Assembly (NCBI GenBank): GCA_937872615.1
Contig: CALMTT010000132.1
Location: forward strand, 1 to 40,855
Source: an uncultured Verrucomicrobiaceae bacterium
GTDB lineage: Bacteria; Verrucomicrobiota; Verrucomicrobiia; Verrucomicrobiales; Verrucomicrobiaceae
Direction: 5' to 3'
Length of the DNA: 40,855 bases
The position numbers and the translations under genes were made by a program. Shown piece by piece: positions 34,509 through 40,855 of the stretch (position 1 is the first letter of the stretch; every line of letters starts with the position of its first letter). The notes under the pieces were generated by a model, which saw only the letters and a program-made list of their open reading frames with translations, had not been told where the DNA came from and did not search any database.

Positions 34509-35910
34509 CTCGTGCCCGAGCTGTGTGAACACTTTCGCCGCGTGTGGCCAATTTCCACCGCTTTTGTCGCACTGCGCCAATCGGTCTACCGGTGCGCTTG
34601 GCGACCTCTTCATCCGACATAGATTCCAACAGCTTCAGTTCCTTGGGGTGCCACCATACATAACGGGGTTGCTGATAAGCTATTTTCAATTGATTCCTCT
34701 TGTCGCGAACGGCCACGTAGGGGCGCCCCAGTTTCTTTGCCAGATCGGAATCGGGCATCGTCCCTAGCATCGCGATTTCCTGATCAGTCCAAAATCGATA
34801 ATCGGGGAGCTCGGCGCGGGGTATGCCGAGCCTTAGTCGGCGGTTGCGCACAGAATGCAAACTGCGGCCGAGTTGTTTTGCGATCTCAGGGTCGGGAGCC
34901 GTGCCCAGGAGTTCGGTTTCCTCGGGAGTCCAATCGGGAACCACCGGCGGGATCGCCAGATTCCTTCGATGGTCTCCTACGGTGGCTCGATCGCGCCCCA
35001 ACATCTCCGCCACCTTCTCATCCGTGTCTGTCCCCAGCAGCTTCTCCTCCTCCTTGGTCCAAGGGCGACGCAGGAATGCTACGGGTGGAATCTCCAGCAG
35101 GTGACGTCTATGCCTGACGGCCGTCACTTTTCGGCCCGTCTTTTTCGCCACCTCTTCGTCGGATAGCTTGCCCAGCAACTTTTCTTCAGCTTTCGTCCAG
35201 AGCTTCGCTGCGAGCTCGTCATCGACTCCACGAATCTTTCGCAGACGGCGCTGGATCCGTACGGCATCCCTAGTTCGGCCTAGCAGGCGAGCCACTTCGG
35301 CATCGGGTTTTGTCCCGAGGATCTCAAGTTCCTCCTCCGACCAGATCCTGTATTGGATCTTGTGGGGTGGTATTCCCAACTTGAGGCGCTTGGCCAGGAC
35401 TGAGGTCAAAGTGCGATGGAGGCGCTTTGCAATCGTATAGTCTGACGCAGTTCCCACCATGCGCTCCTCCTCCACCGTCCAATGTCGAGGCTTGTAAATA
35501 TAGGGCAAGATTCCCTTGGCTCGCCGTCGCTCCCTGACCTGCCGTGTGCTTCGCCCCACCTCCTCAGCAACTTGACGGTCGGTGGTGGTGCCTAGGAGAG
35601 CATCCTCCTGTTCTGTCCACGGGCGATCCTGATGATGAGGAATGCCTCGAAAGCGGCGACGCTTAGTCACCGATACGGTAGTCCGCTTTAATCGCTGTGC
35701 GATGATATAGTCCGCATCCGTGCCGAGCAGTGCTTCGTCCTCAGGTGTCCAGGGACGAGGCTCACCCTTACCGACAAATTTGGGGATGCCGAGCATTGAC
35801 CTCTTTGTGATCACAGCTTGCCGGGTGCGGCCGTAGTCCTGCACCAATTTCTCGTCGGGACACTTTCCCAGAAGCCGCAGTTCCTTTTGAGTCCATTTCC
35901 GTGCTGGCAT
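34462..35910 (-). CDS. Ten-repeat HTH (Myb/SANT-like) array protein
   Basis: The product is 482 residues and built of ten tandem repeats of about 44-48 residues. The consensus is (R)xWTxEExxLLGTxxDxEVAxxLGRTxxAVxxRRxxLGIP; examples are RPWTKEEEKLLGTDTDEKVA and DWTPEETELLGTAPDPEIAK. Each unit predicts three helices with a helix-turn-helix, like Myb/SANT or homeodomain-like modules, where the residues after GR would read DNA. Repeat 1 and repeat 10 are the most diverged. Such modules occur singly or in short series in Verrucomicrobia and Planctomycetes; ten in a row could contact a long DNA site. Its start is 22 bases from a 12-base palindrome. No enzymatic domain is present. Confidence 0.85.
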   Translation of the reverse strand: MPARKWTQKELRLLGKCPDEKLVQDYGRTRQAVITKRSMLGIPKFVGKGEPRPWTPEDEALLGTDADYIIAQRLKRTTVSVTKRRRFRGIPHHQDRPWTEQEDALLGTTTDRQVAEEVGRSTRQVRERRRAKGILPYIYKPRHWTVEEERMVGTASDYTIAKRLHRTLTSVLAKRLKLGIPPHKIQYRIWSEEELEILGTKPDAEVARLLGRTRDAVRIQRRLRKIRGVDDELAAKLWTKAEEKLLGKLSDEEVAKKTGRKVTAVRHRRHLLEIPPVAFLRRPWTKEEEKLLGTDTDEKVAEMLGRDRATVGDHRRNLAIPPVVPDWTPEETELLGTAPDPEIAKQLGRSLHSVRNRRLRLGIPRAELPDYRFWTDQEIAMLGTMPDSDLAKKLGRPYVAVRDKRNQLKIAYQQPRYVWWHPKELKLLESMSDEEVAKRTGRPIGAVRQKRWKLATRGESVHTARARANFEADQKAGLQGRS

Positions 35911-35931
35911 TTAACTGGTATGGAACATTGG

Positions 35932-35943
35932 GAGAATATTCTC
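35932..35943. promoter_or_regulatory. Palindrome in front of the HTH-array gene
   Basis: The perfect palindrome GAGAATATTCTC lies 22 bases upstream of the HTH-array start, between it and the divergent small membrane gene. The position suits an operator, perhaps for a regulator or for the array protein itself; this is inference. Confidence 0.4.
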
Positions 35944-35980
35944 AAGCATGCGGAAAAGAGGGGGACGCGGAGCTTGCAGG

Positions 35981-36023
35981 CCATTGTTGTCAAGAGTGTT
36001 AGAATCACTGTCTGTAACAATGG
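35981..36023. repeat. Nested inverted repeat in the divergent intergenic region
   Basis: CCATTGTT (35981-35988) pairs with AACAATGG (36016-36023), and inside them AGTG (35995-35998) pairs with CACT (36006-36009). It may be a regulatory dyad or a small structured RNA leader for the gene at 36093. No T-run follows, so it is not a typical terminator. Confidence 0.4.
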
Positions 36024-36092
36024 TCAGGGGGGTGAGAGCTTTCGAGGTTTGCGTGCGCAACAAAAGGTGGATTCGCGTCGGATCAGATATCG

Positions 36093-36308
36093 ATGAATAC
36101 AAACGATATCAACGGATCTGTCGACGATCGTCCACTGGACTCAGGAGATGAAACCATTGAGCTGGTCATCGAACATGACGGCTCGGGCTCTGGATCGGAT
36201 GTCCTTATGGAGATTATCTCAACTATGATTGCTGCTGCTGTAGTGACTTATCTGCTTAGCGATATGTTTAACTCGGAGGAATCGGAGGAGCAGATTAAGA
36301 ATAACTAA
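36093..36308 (+). CDS. Small single-pass membrane protein
   Basis: The product is 71 residues. The first 35 are polar and acidic (DDRPLDSGDETIELVIEHDG), followed by one membrane helix IISTMIAAAVVTYLLSDMF at about 41-59 and an acidic tail. No clear ribosome site precedes ATG 36093. It starts a run of three small membrane-protein genes on the plus strand upstream of the coupling protein. Small membrane proteins are common in conjugation regions (entry exclusion, pilus assembly), but no family is recognised. Confidence 0.5.
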   Translation: MNTNDINGSVDDRPLDSGDETIELVIEHDGSGSGSDVLMEIISTMIAAAVVTYLLSDMFNSEESEEQIKNN

Positions 36309-36363
36309 CTTTGTTTTGGGGGGTGGCGAAACACCAAGCTAGTGCGGAGCGAACATTCACTGG

Positions 36364-36903
36364 ATGAGACTTATTGCAGAGCCAACACTCCGATCGGAGC
36401 AAGCAGGTGCAGATGGTCGGGAGACCAGCCTGGGAAGGGTGGGTGACGCTCCGGGTGAGTTTCCCAATCCGAGTTCTGACTTGGTGATGCATGTGGGATT
36501 GGTAGCTTTGGTGAACGGATTCGAAACGCTGAGGTCCGCCGCTGCCCTCCTTACGTTGACTCTTCCGCTCGAAACTGGTTCCGATCCTGTGGTTTGGGTC
36601 GTGATCTTAACCAAACTGGGAATCGCGGGGATTCTAGGCTGCAGCGCCTATATTAGCCCCGATGCTGTCGGTGGGAGTCATCGATTCATTCGCAACATGT
36701 GCCTCTTCGGCCTCCTCCTGCATTGTTTGTTCCCTCCCATTGGTATCTCGCCGCTTCTACCCAATTTCGGTTGGTATTGGTGTGCGTTGTTAAACGAGTT
36801 TCTATTCTCATATGCTATCCCCGCAGTGAACGCGGATACTGCAAGGCGGGAGTGGGTCCGGCATCAGATGCGCTCTGCTTCCGCAACAATGGCTACGGCT
36901 TGA
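36364..36903 (+). CDS. Putative multi-pass membrane protein A
   Basis: The frame from ATG 36364 gives 179 residues. The first 40 residues are polar and may not be translated; an ATG at 36487 (MHVGLVALVNGFETLRSA) is an alternative start. About four hydrophobic segments follow, including VVWVVILTKLGIAGILGCSA and MCLFGLLLHCLFPPIGI. The phrase RFIRNMC and the tail ARREWVRHQM recur in diverged form in the next gene (RLIRNLC, RLEWEAFVKS), so the two are likely paralogues. The gap to the next gene is four bases, so they form an operon. The function is unknown. Confidence 0.6.
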   Translation: MRLIAEPTLRSEQAGADGRETSLGRVGDAPGEFPNPSSDLVMHVGLVALVNGFETLRSAAALLTLTLPLETGSDPVVWVVILTKLGIAGILGCSAYISPDAVGGSHRFIRNMCLFGLLLHCLFPPIGISPLLPNFGWYWCALLNEFLFSYAIPAVNADTARREWVRHQMRSASATMATA

Positions 36904-36907
36904 TCGG

Positions 36908-37450
36908 ATGAAAGGGGGTATGAACCACGGCGACGATTCAGATCCGATCGACTGCAAAATGACAAAAGAGGGCTACATATGGTTTGTTGCGTACAGCACC
37001 ATACCCAATGGGCATGTCCTTTTTATGGGATACCTCGGACTTTGCTACGCGATGACGATAATGTTATTGGTAGGTCGAATTCTAACTTGGCCTCATCCGG
37101 AAGCGACGTCGGTAATCATTCCCCTTACTCAGATGGGGATCTGTATCGTTCTGCTATTCACAACCAACAGCGAAAAAACCAGCCCCAGTCAGGAGGCTAG
37201 GCTTATTCGCAATCTATGCATCGCAGCGTGCTGTCTCGCGACCGGGACTGCGTTGGCGTTCGAGCAGCCTATCGTCGTGCTGGAGAAGTCTTTAGCCTTG
37301 GCTCTTATGAAAAATGTTCCGTTGGAGTTCGCGGGACTGGCTGTCTGGGCTGAAATTCAGCGCCGATCGCGGCTCGAGTGGGAGGCGTTCGTCAAAAGCG
37401 TTCAGGATTCGTGTGATGACGATTGGCTCGTAGAGTCCGAGATAGAATGA
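36908..37450 (+). CDS. Putative multi-pass membrane protein B, paralogue of A
   Basis: The product is 180 residues with about four hydrophobic segments: HVLFMGYLGLCYAMTIMLLV, VIIPLTQMGICIVLLFTT, LCIAACCLATGTALAFE and ALMKNVPLEFAGLAVWAE. The C terminus is acidic (DDDWLVESEIE). It follows gene A by four bases. Shared elements, in the same order, are PLTQMGI / ILTKLGI, RLIRNLC / RFIRNMC and an EF...A..W/R tail. The start is ATG 36908 or ATG 36920. It is convergent with the small gene at 37510-37863. No known family. Confidence 0.65.
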   Translation: MKGGMNHGDDSDPIDCKMTKEGYIWFVAYSTIPNGHVLFMGYLGLCYAMTIMLLVGRILTWPHPEATSVIIPLTQMGICIVLLFTTNSEKTSPSQEARLIRNLCIAACCLATGTALAFEQPIVVLEKSLALALMKNVPLEFAGLAVWAEIQRRSRLEWEAFVKSVQDSCDDDWLVESEIE

Positions 37451-37509
37451 AGCTAGACTTGTGCTCCACCAAGGGACACGGAGAGTGGAACTTGGTTCCC
37501 CCTGGATAG

Positions 37510-37863
37510 CTAGCTTATGAGGCTCCAACCCATGACTCGCATTTGCAACGCCGTGGGAACTCGATGTCCGGCATTACCATCCGGGTTTTGGAAAATACCA
37601 GCTGCGACGCACGCTTCCCCTGCAAGAATGCTGCAAAGGTCCGGAGGCGGGATAACTCCGAATTTCAGGAGGGCATCGGTGAGTTGTTCAAATGTCATGC
37701 CGACGCCGGGGTGATGGACCATGTTGTGGAATACAAAACTCTCAGGCTCGCCGTCCGATTTCGTTACATCCTCGATGGTGAGGAAGAATGCGCTCAGGCC
37801 CTCGTCGAATCCGAGGAAGATCTCGAGATTGTCCTGGTCGGTGATTATCGCGTAGCGGGACAT
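37510..37863 (-). CDS. Conserved-looking hypothetical protein
   Basis: The product is 117 residues, soluble and compact: MSRYAIITDQDNLEIFLGFD at the start, then SFVFHNMVHHPGVGMTFEQL and LLKFGVIPPPDLCSILAGEA. AGGAG lies seven bases before ATG 37863, a good ribosome site. The opening resembles in general style the small unknown proteins near conjugation genes that begin with 'RY.I..D....I..G.D..L..FF'. The gene points away from the coupling protein and converges with membrane gene B. No catalytic motif stands out. Function unknown. Confidence 0.65.
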   Translation of the reverse strand: MSRYAIITDQDNLEIFLGFDEGLSAFFLTIEDVTKSDGEPESFVFHNMVHHPGVGMTFEQLTDALLKFGVIPPPDLCSILAGEACVAAGIFQNPDGNAGHRVPTALQMRVMGWSLIS

Positions 37864-37901
37864 GGTATGGCTCCTGGGTCAATTGCGGCTTGGGGAGAGT
37901 T

Positions 37902-37996
37902 GAACCGCGAAGGGCGCGAAGGACGCTAGGGTGCAAAGAGCCGGTTGTGGAACCAGATATAACGCAAGGGCGCGGGACGTGTCGCAAAGGCGCAAG
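37902..37996 (+). repeat. Intergenic repeat pair A+B, forward copy 1
   Basis: Unit A (37902-37939) begins GAACCGCGAAGGGCGCGAAG and unit B (37960-37996) begins TAACGCAAGGGCGCGGGAC. The B unit is 37 bases long and differs at one base from the B unit at 39923-39959. Other copies lie at 38103-38180 (reverse), 39877-39959 and 40168-40198. Confidence 0.8.
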
Positions 37997-38102
37997 TTCG
38001 GAATGGACCCCAGAGGATTCCGATCGGGATGCTGGCTGATCTGGAAATCGGCGTTTTGAGGCCCATCACAACCTTCCTGTGCTTTGATCAAATTCTGTTT
38101 TG

Positions 38103-38180
38103 CTTGCGTCTTTGCGTCATTCCCGCGCCCTTGCGTTGTGTTCCTAAACCTTCGCGTTCTTTGCGCCCTTTGCGGTGAAA
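38103..38180 (-). repeat. Intergenic repeat pair A+B, reverse copy
   Basis: Read on the minus strand this is TTCACCGCAAAGGGCGCAAA (unit A) followed by an ACGCAAGGGCGCGGGA unit B variant. Together with the forward copy at 37902-37996 it makes a large imperfect inverted repeat with a spacer of about 106 bases upstream of the coupling-protein gene. Confidence 0.75.
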
Positions 38181-38330
38181 CCCTTCACCCCCATCGGTTG
38201 CGCGTTTCGTCATGGGTGAACTGTCGACCGGCAGGCGGATTTTGTTGAGGCCAAAGTTTGGGGATGGTGCGATCAAACGGCGTTCAGTTAGAATGCAGTT
38301 TGGAAATTCAATCCGAGGGAGGGAACGCGG

Positions 38331-39917
38331 TTGGTTTCAGGTGAATCCATATTGGAGGTGGCTCTGCCCTTGGCAGGCGCTTGTCTGGGCATCGGTCTGG
38401 TTCGTCGTTGGCTGCACCCGGGCACAGGACTCACGTTCGCTCATGTGCGTGGTCGGGCGCTTCAAGATTGCGACCACGTTCAGTCCCAGTTGATCAAAGA
38501 TCCCGGCGGCTTTCGCCTGGGGATGTGCCAGCTTCCCAGCCGGCTCGCTTACGGGCACATTGCCATCGTCGGAGCCACTGGAAGTGGGAAAACACTTCTC
38601 CAGCGGTTGCTGATGCAATCCGTGCTCCCGCGCATCGGTAAGGGCCTCGATCAGCGAGCCCTGATCTACGACGCGAAGCAGGATGTAGTATCGCTCCTGC
38701 GGGGAATGGATTTGCACTGCCCGATCGTGGTTCTCAATCCGTTGGACCAACGGTCAGCAGCGTGGGATATGGCGAAGGATGTGACGTCGCCCGCTGCAGC
38801 CCTTCAAGCCGCGGCATTGTTGTTTCCAAAGGCGGTGAATGATGCCAATCCCTTCTTCTCGAACGCCGCTCGGCATCTCCTCTATGGCGTGATGGTGTCG
38901 TTAATCCTGGGTGCACCCGGACGGTGGACGCTGCGTCATCTGCTCCTGATTCTGCGTTCTGAGCCTCTTCTCAAATCGGTCCTCTCCCAGTGGGAGGCGA
39001 CTCGACATCTGACCCAGTATTGCGAACACACGGCTACGTTTCAGAACATCCTTTCGACGCTGCTGACCCGGACGGCCCCCTACGAAATCATCGCTGCTTC
39101 TTGGGATCGTTCATCCACACGCATCAGCCTCCGGGCATGGTTGAGGGAAGAATCCATTCTGGTTCTGGGCAATGACGAGGACAATCGGACGGCGATCGAT
39201 GCCATGAATCAGCTGATCTTCAAACGCATCACAGAATTGGTTTTGGCCCAACCGGAGAAGCCCCAGGGCTCAAATCGGACGACTTGGGTTATGCTGGATG
39301 AGGTTCGCCAAGCCGGGCGACTCGAGGGCCTATCGGCGCTCATGACCAAGGGTCGTAGCAAGGGCGCGGCGGTTGTCTTGGGTCTTCAGGATATCAACGG
39401 ACTGAGGAATGTCTATGGACGCGAGGTTGCCGATGAACTCATCGGCCAGTGCAACACCAAGGCCATCCTTCGCCTGAACAGCCCGGAGACGGCGAAATGG
39501 GCGGAGGGGGTGGTTGGCACGAGCGAATTCCTAGAGACGCGACGGTCGAGCAGCCGCAACCGCAATTTTCAGGGTGTCGGACTGAACGCTGGGGGTAGCG
39601 CGGGGGAATCGGTGTCTAGCAATATCGCCAGTCGACCTTTGGTATTGAGCTCGGAGTTTATGGACCTCCCGGAGACATCGATGGAGAACGGACTGTCAGG
39701 GGTGTTTCTGAGCCCAGTGACCGGGGCGTTCAAGGACACGCTGCCAGGGAAGTGGCTCCGGGAGCAGCTGGCTGCCCCCTGCGCTCAAACGGTAAACCAC
39801 CAGCCCCGCCCAGAGGCCGAGCAATACCTCCGGTCCTGGAGTGACCAGGATGCGGAGGAGCTGGGGATGGGGACGTTGAACCGCAAAGGGCGCGAAAAAC
39901 GCAAAGGTGGGGACTAG
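38331..39917 (+). CDS. VirD4/TraD-like type IV coupling protein
   Basis: The product is 528 residues. The start is a TTG at 38331 behind a GAGGGAGGGA ribosome site. The N terminus has one short hydrophobic stretch (VALPLAGACLGIGLV). Walker A GATGSGKT is at 81-88 and Walker B WVMLDEVRQ at about 319-327; NPFFSNAARHLLYGVMVSLI and GLQDINGLRNVYG are typical of VirD4/TraD (TrwB-like) coupling proteins, which bring the relaxase-DNA complex to the type IV secretion channel. The last 14 residues (TLNRKGREKRKGGD) come from a copy of the intergenic repeat at 39877, so the repeat supplies the end of the protein. Its partner relaxase follows after about 415 bases. Confidence 0.88.
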   Translation: MVSGESILEVALPLAGACLGIGLVRRWLHPGTGLTFAHVRGRALQDCDHVQSQLIKDPGGFRLGMCQLPSRLAYGHIAIVGATGSGKTLLQRLLMQSVLPRIGKGLDQRALIYDAKQDVVSLLRGMDLHCPIVVLNPLDQRSAAWDMAKDVTSPAAALQAAALLFPKAVNDANPFFSNAARHLLYGVMVSLILGAPGRWTLRHLLLILRSEPLLKSVLSQWEATRHLTQYCEHTATFQNILSTLLTRTAPYEIIAASWDRSSTRISLRAWLREESILVLGNDEDNRTAIDAMNQLIFKRITELVLAQPEKPQGSNRTTWVMLDEVRQAGRLEGLSALMTKGRSKGAAVVLGLQDINGLRNVYGREVADELIGQCNTKAILRLNSPETAKWAEGVVGTSEFLETRRSSSRNRNFQGVGLNAGGSAGESVSSNIASRPLVLSSEFMDLPETSMENGLSGVFLSPVTGAFKDTLPGKWLREQLAAPCAQTVNHQPRPEAEQYLRSWSDQDAEELGMGTLNRKGREKRKGGD

Positions 39918-39959
39918 AAATTTAACGCAAGGGCGCGGGACCTGTCGCAAAGGCGCAAG
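39877..39959 (+). repeat. Intergenic repeat pair A+B, forward copy 2
   Basis: Unit A (39877-39910) forms the 3' end of the coupling-protein gene; unit B (39923-39959) matches the B unit at 37960-37996 in 36 of 37 bases. A shorter A-like piece, TAACCGCAAAGGGGAAAC, follows at 39977-39994. Confidence 0.8.
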
Positions 39960-40167
39960 CGGGCCGGGGCTGAGTATTAACCGCAAAGGGGAAACTATTT
40001 ATGAACTGCACAACGCTGACTTACGTCGGGGCAAAGGAGGCACGGGAACGATGACAAAATGCTATTCAACACCTCCCAGCCGACCCCGAGCACAACAGGA
40101 CTCTGATCGATGCCTTTTGCTTAGAGTAGGATCACGCCTATCTGGGATAAAACACTGTTCAAGTTGC

Positions 40168-40198
40168 TCCTTCGCGTCCTTAGCGACCTTTGCGGTGA
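40168..40198 (-). repeat. Intergenic repeat unit A, reverse copy
   Basis: On the minus strand this reads TTCACCGCAAAGGTCGCTAA then GGACGCGAAGG, a variant of unit A. It faces the forward copy at 39877 across about 210 bases in the gap between coupling protein and relaxase (39918-40332), which has no gene I can support. Confidence 0.7.
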
Positions 40199-40289
40199 AT
40201 TATTCCCCTTCCCAACCCGTGTTTGGGCCGGGGGCTTCATCCCACACACGGCGAACTCCGGAGACCCTGATTCGGATCCACACCCCACG

Positions 40290-40308
40290 CATTCGAGTTC
40301 CTCGAATG
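40290..40308. promoter_or_regulatory. Inverted repeat just upstream of the relaxase gene
   Basis: The arms CATTCGAG and CTCGAATG are perfect inverted copies around a three-base spacer (TTC). The site ends 24 bases before the relaxase start. Inverted repeats close to MobF genes can belong to oriT or be operators for relaxase expression; which one applies is not shown by sequence alone. Confidence 0.45.
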
Positions 40309-40332
40309 AATATTTCTTCTCCATGAGGTCGT

Positions 40333-40855
40333 TTGTTATCCATTTCGAAGCCTTTCAAAGGCGCGGGCCGCGCCGACTACTACATCAATCTTGCACAAGA
40401 GGATTACTACACGGAGGGACTGGAACCGCCGGGCTTCTGGATTGGAGCTGCGAAGGAGCACTTTGGGTTAGGAGATGAAGTTGATCCGGCGGATTTTCGG
40501 AAATTGCTCGAGGGGTATCATCCGAGAACAGGAAGACCCTTGGTTCACAATGCCGGTTCCGTCAAACGCCGTTCTGGATGGGACCTGACCTGGTCGCCTC
40601 CGAAATCTGTATCGGTTGCCTGGAGCCAAGCGACCCCGGAGGTCAGAGGGCAGATTGAGCGAGCCATGCGGGAATCTGTTCGTCGTGCGATCGCCTACCT
40701 GGAGACGGTCGGGGTGGTCAGTCGGAGGGGAGCGGATGGTGTGATCCAAGAAAAGGCAAAATTAGTCTTCGCGGCCTACGAGCATTCAACGAGCAGGGCA
40801 TTGGATCCGCAGCTTCATATTCACACCATCCTGATCAATGTCGGGCTGCGTCCGG
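40333..40855 (+). CDS. MobF (TrwC-like) relaxase, 5' part
   Basis: The gene runs off the window; 174 codons are seen. The start is a TTG at 40333 (reading MLSISKPFKGAGRADYY), with GAGG four bases before it. The TrwC relaxase domain is clear: paired tyrosines ADYY (Y16/Y17) and EDYY (Y25/Y26) for strand nicking, GRPLVHNAGSVKRRSGWDLT, then WSPPKSVSVAW, and the metal-binding histidines in YEHSTSRALDPQLHIH. The relaxase nicks oriT and leads the strand into the recipient; MobF proteins usually also have a C-terminal helicase, expected beyond the edge. With the coupling protein this makes the element conjugative or mobilisable. Confidence 0.93.
   Translation, partial: MLSISKPFKGAGRADYYINLAQEDYYTEGLEPPGFWIGAAKEHFGLGDEVDPADFRKLLEGYHPRTGRPLVHNAGSVKRRSGWDLTWSPPKSVSVAWSQATPEVRGQIERAMRESVRRAIAYLETVGVVSRRGADGVIQEKAKLVFAAYEHSTSRALDPQLHIHTILINVGLRP

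Noticed and set aside
39907..40326. A 139-codon plus-strand frame between coupling protein and relaxase
   Set aside because: Much of it runs through the intergenic repeats, and no family or ribosome site supports it.

Overview
The window looks like a piece of an integrative conjugative element or conjugative plasmid that carries a defence island. It has moderately GC-rich coding sequence, tight bacterial operons with ATGA/GTGA stop-start overlaps, and Shine-Dalgarno sites. The best guess for the host is a Verrucomicrobiota bacterium. The hints are a BREX type 2 operon outside the usual actinobacterial codon style, tandem W..EE..LLGT..D..vA..lGR modules of a kind I associate with Planctomycetes/Verrucomicrobia, and CCGCAAAGGGCGCGAAG-type intergenic repeats. 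This is inference; no rRNA or housekeeping marker is present.

Left part (1-5.4 kb): a small hypothetical gene; a sigma-70-like factor whose region 2 and region 4 lie in two same-frame ORFs separated by a TGA; and, divergently, an HTH-STAND NTPase followed in the same frame, after a TAG, by a long TPR protein. A Fic domain protein is convergent with the TPR gene and overlaps its end.

5.7-11 kb, minus strand: a CBASS island read from right to left. It starts with a CapH/CapP-like repressor-protease pair (XRE protein and ImmA/IrrE-like metallopeptidase). A promoter region follows with a palindromic GTAAGC motif that is shared with the repressor's own promoter. Then come a DUF2188 protein, a Cap5-like HNH-SAVED effector, a CD-NTase and an E2-like protein (type II-short layout), and finally a RadC/JAMM protein. 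The expected logic is that CapP inactivates CapH, the operon is induced, the E2 primes the CD-NTase, and its nucleotide signal activates the DNA-degrading Cap5.

11.4-30.6 kb, minus strand: a DUF5677-like gene, then a complete and apparently intact BREX type 2 (Pgl) operon in the order pglW-pglX-pglY-pglZ-brxD-brxHI. The genes overlap or lie within 12 bases of each other. PglY carries an HNH-like motif at its C terminus.

31-36 kb: a translationally coupled pair (unknown protein and gamma-glutamylcyclotransferase-like protein), a 256-base MITE-like element with about 37-base inverted ends and TA borders, a small unknown gene, a six-repeat helicase-associated-domain protein, and a convergent ten-repeat HTH (Myb/SANT-like) array protein.

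36-40.9 kb: three small membrane-protein genes (two look like diverged paralogues), a small unknown protein, a VirD4/TraD-like coupling protein, several copies of an intergenic repeat in both orientations, and the 5' part of a MobF (TrwC-like) relaxase cut by the window edge. These genes suggest the whole defence island travels by conjugation.
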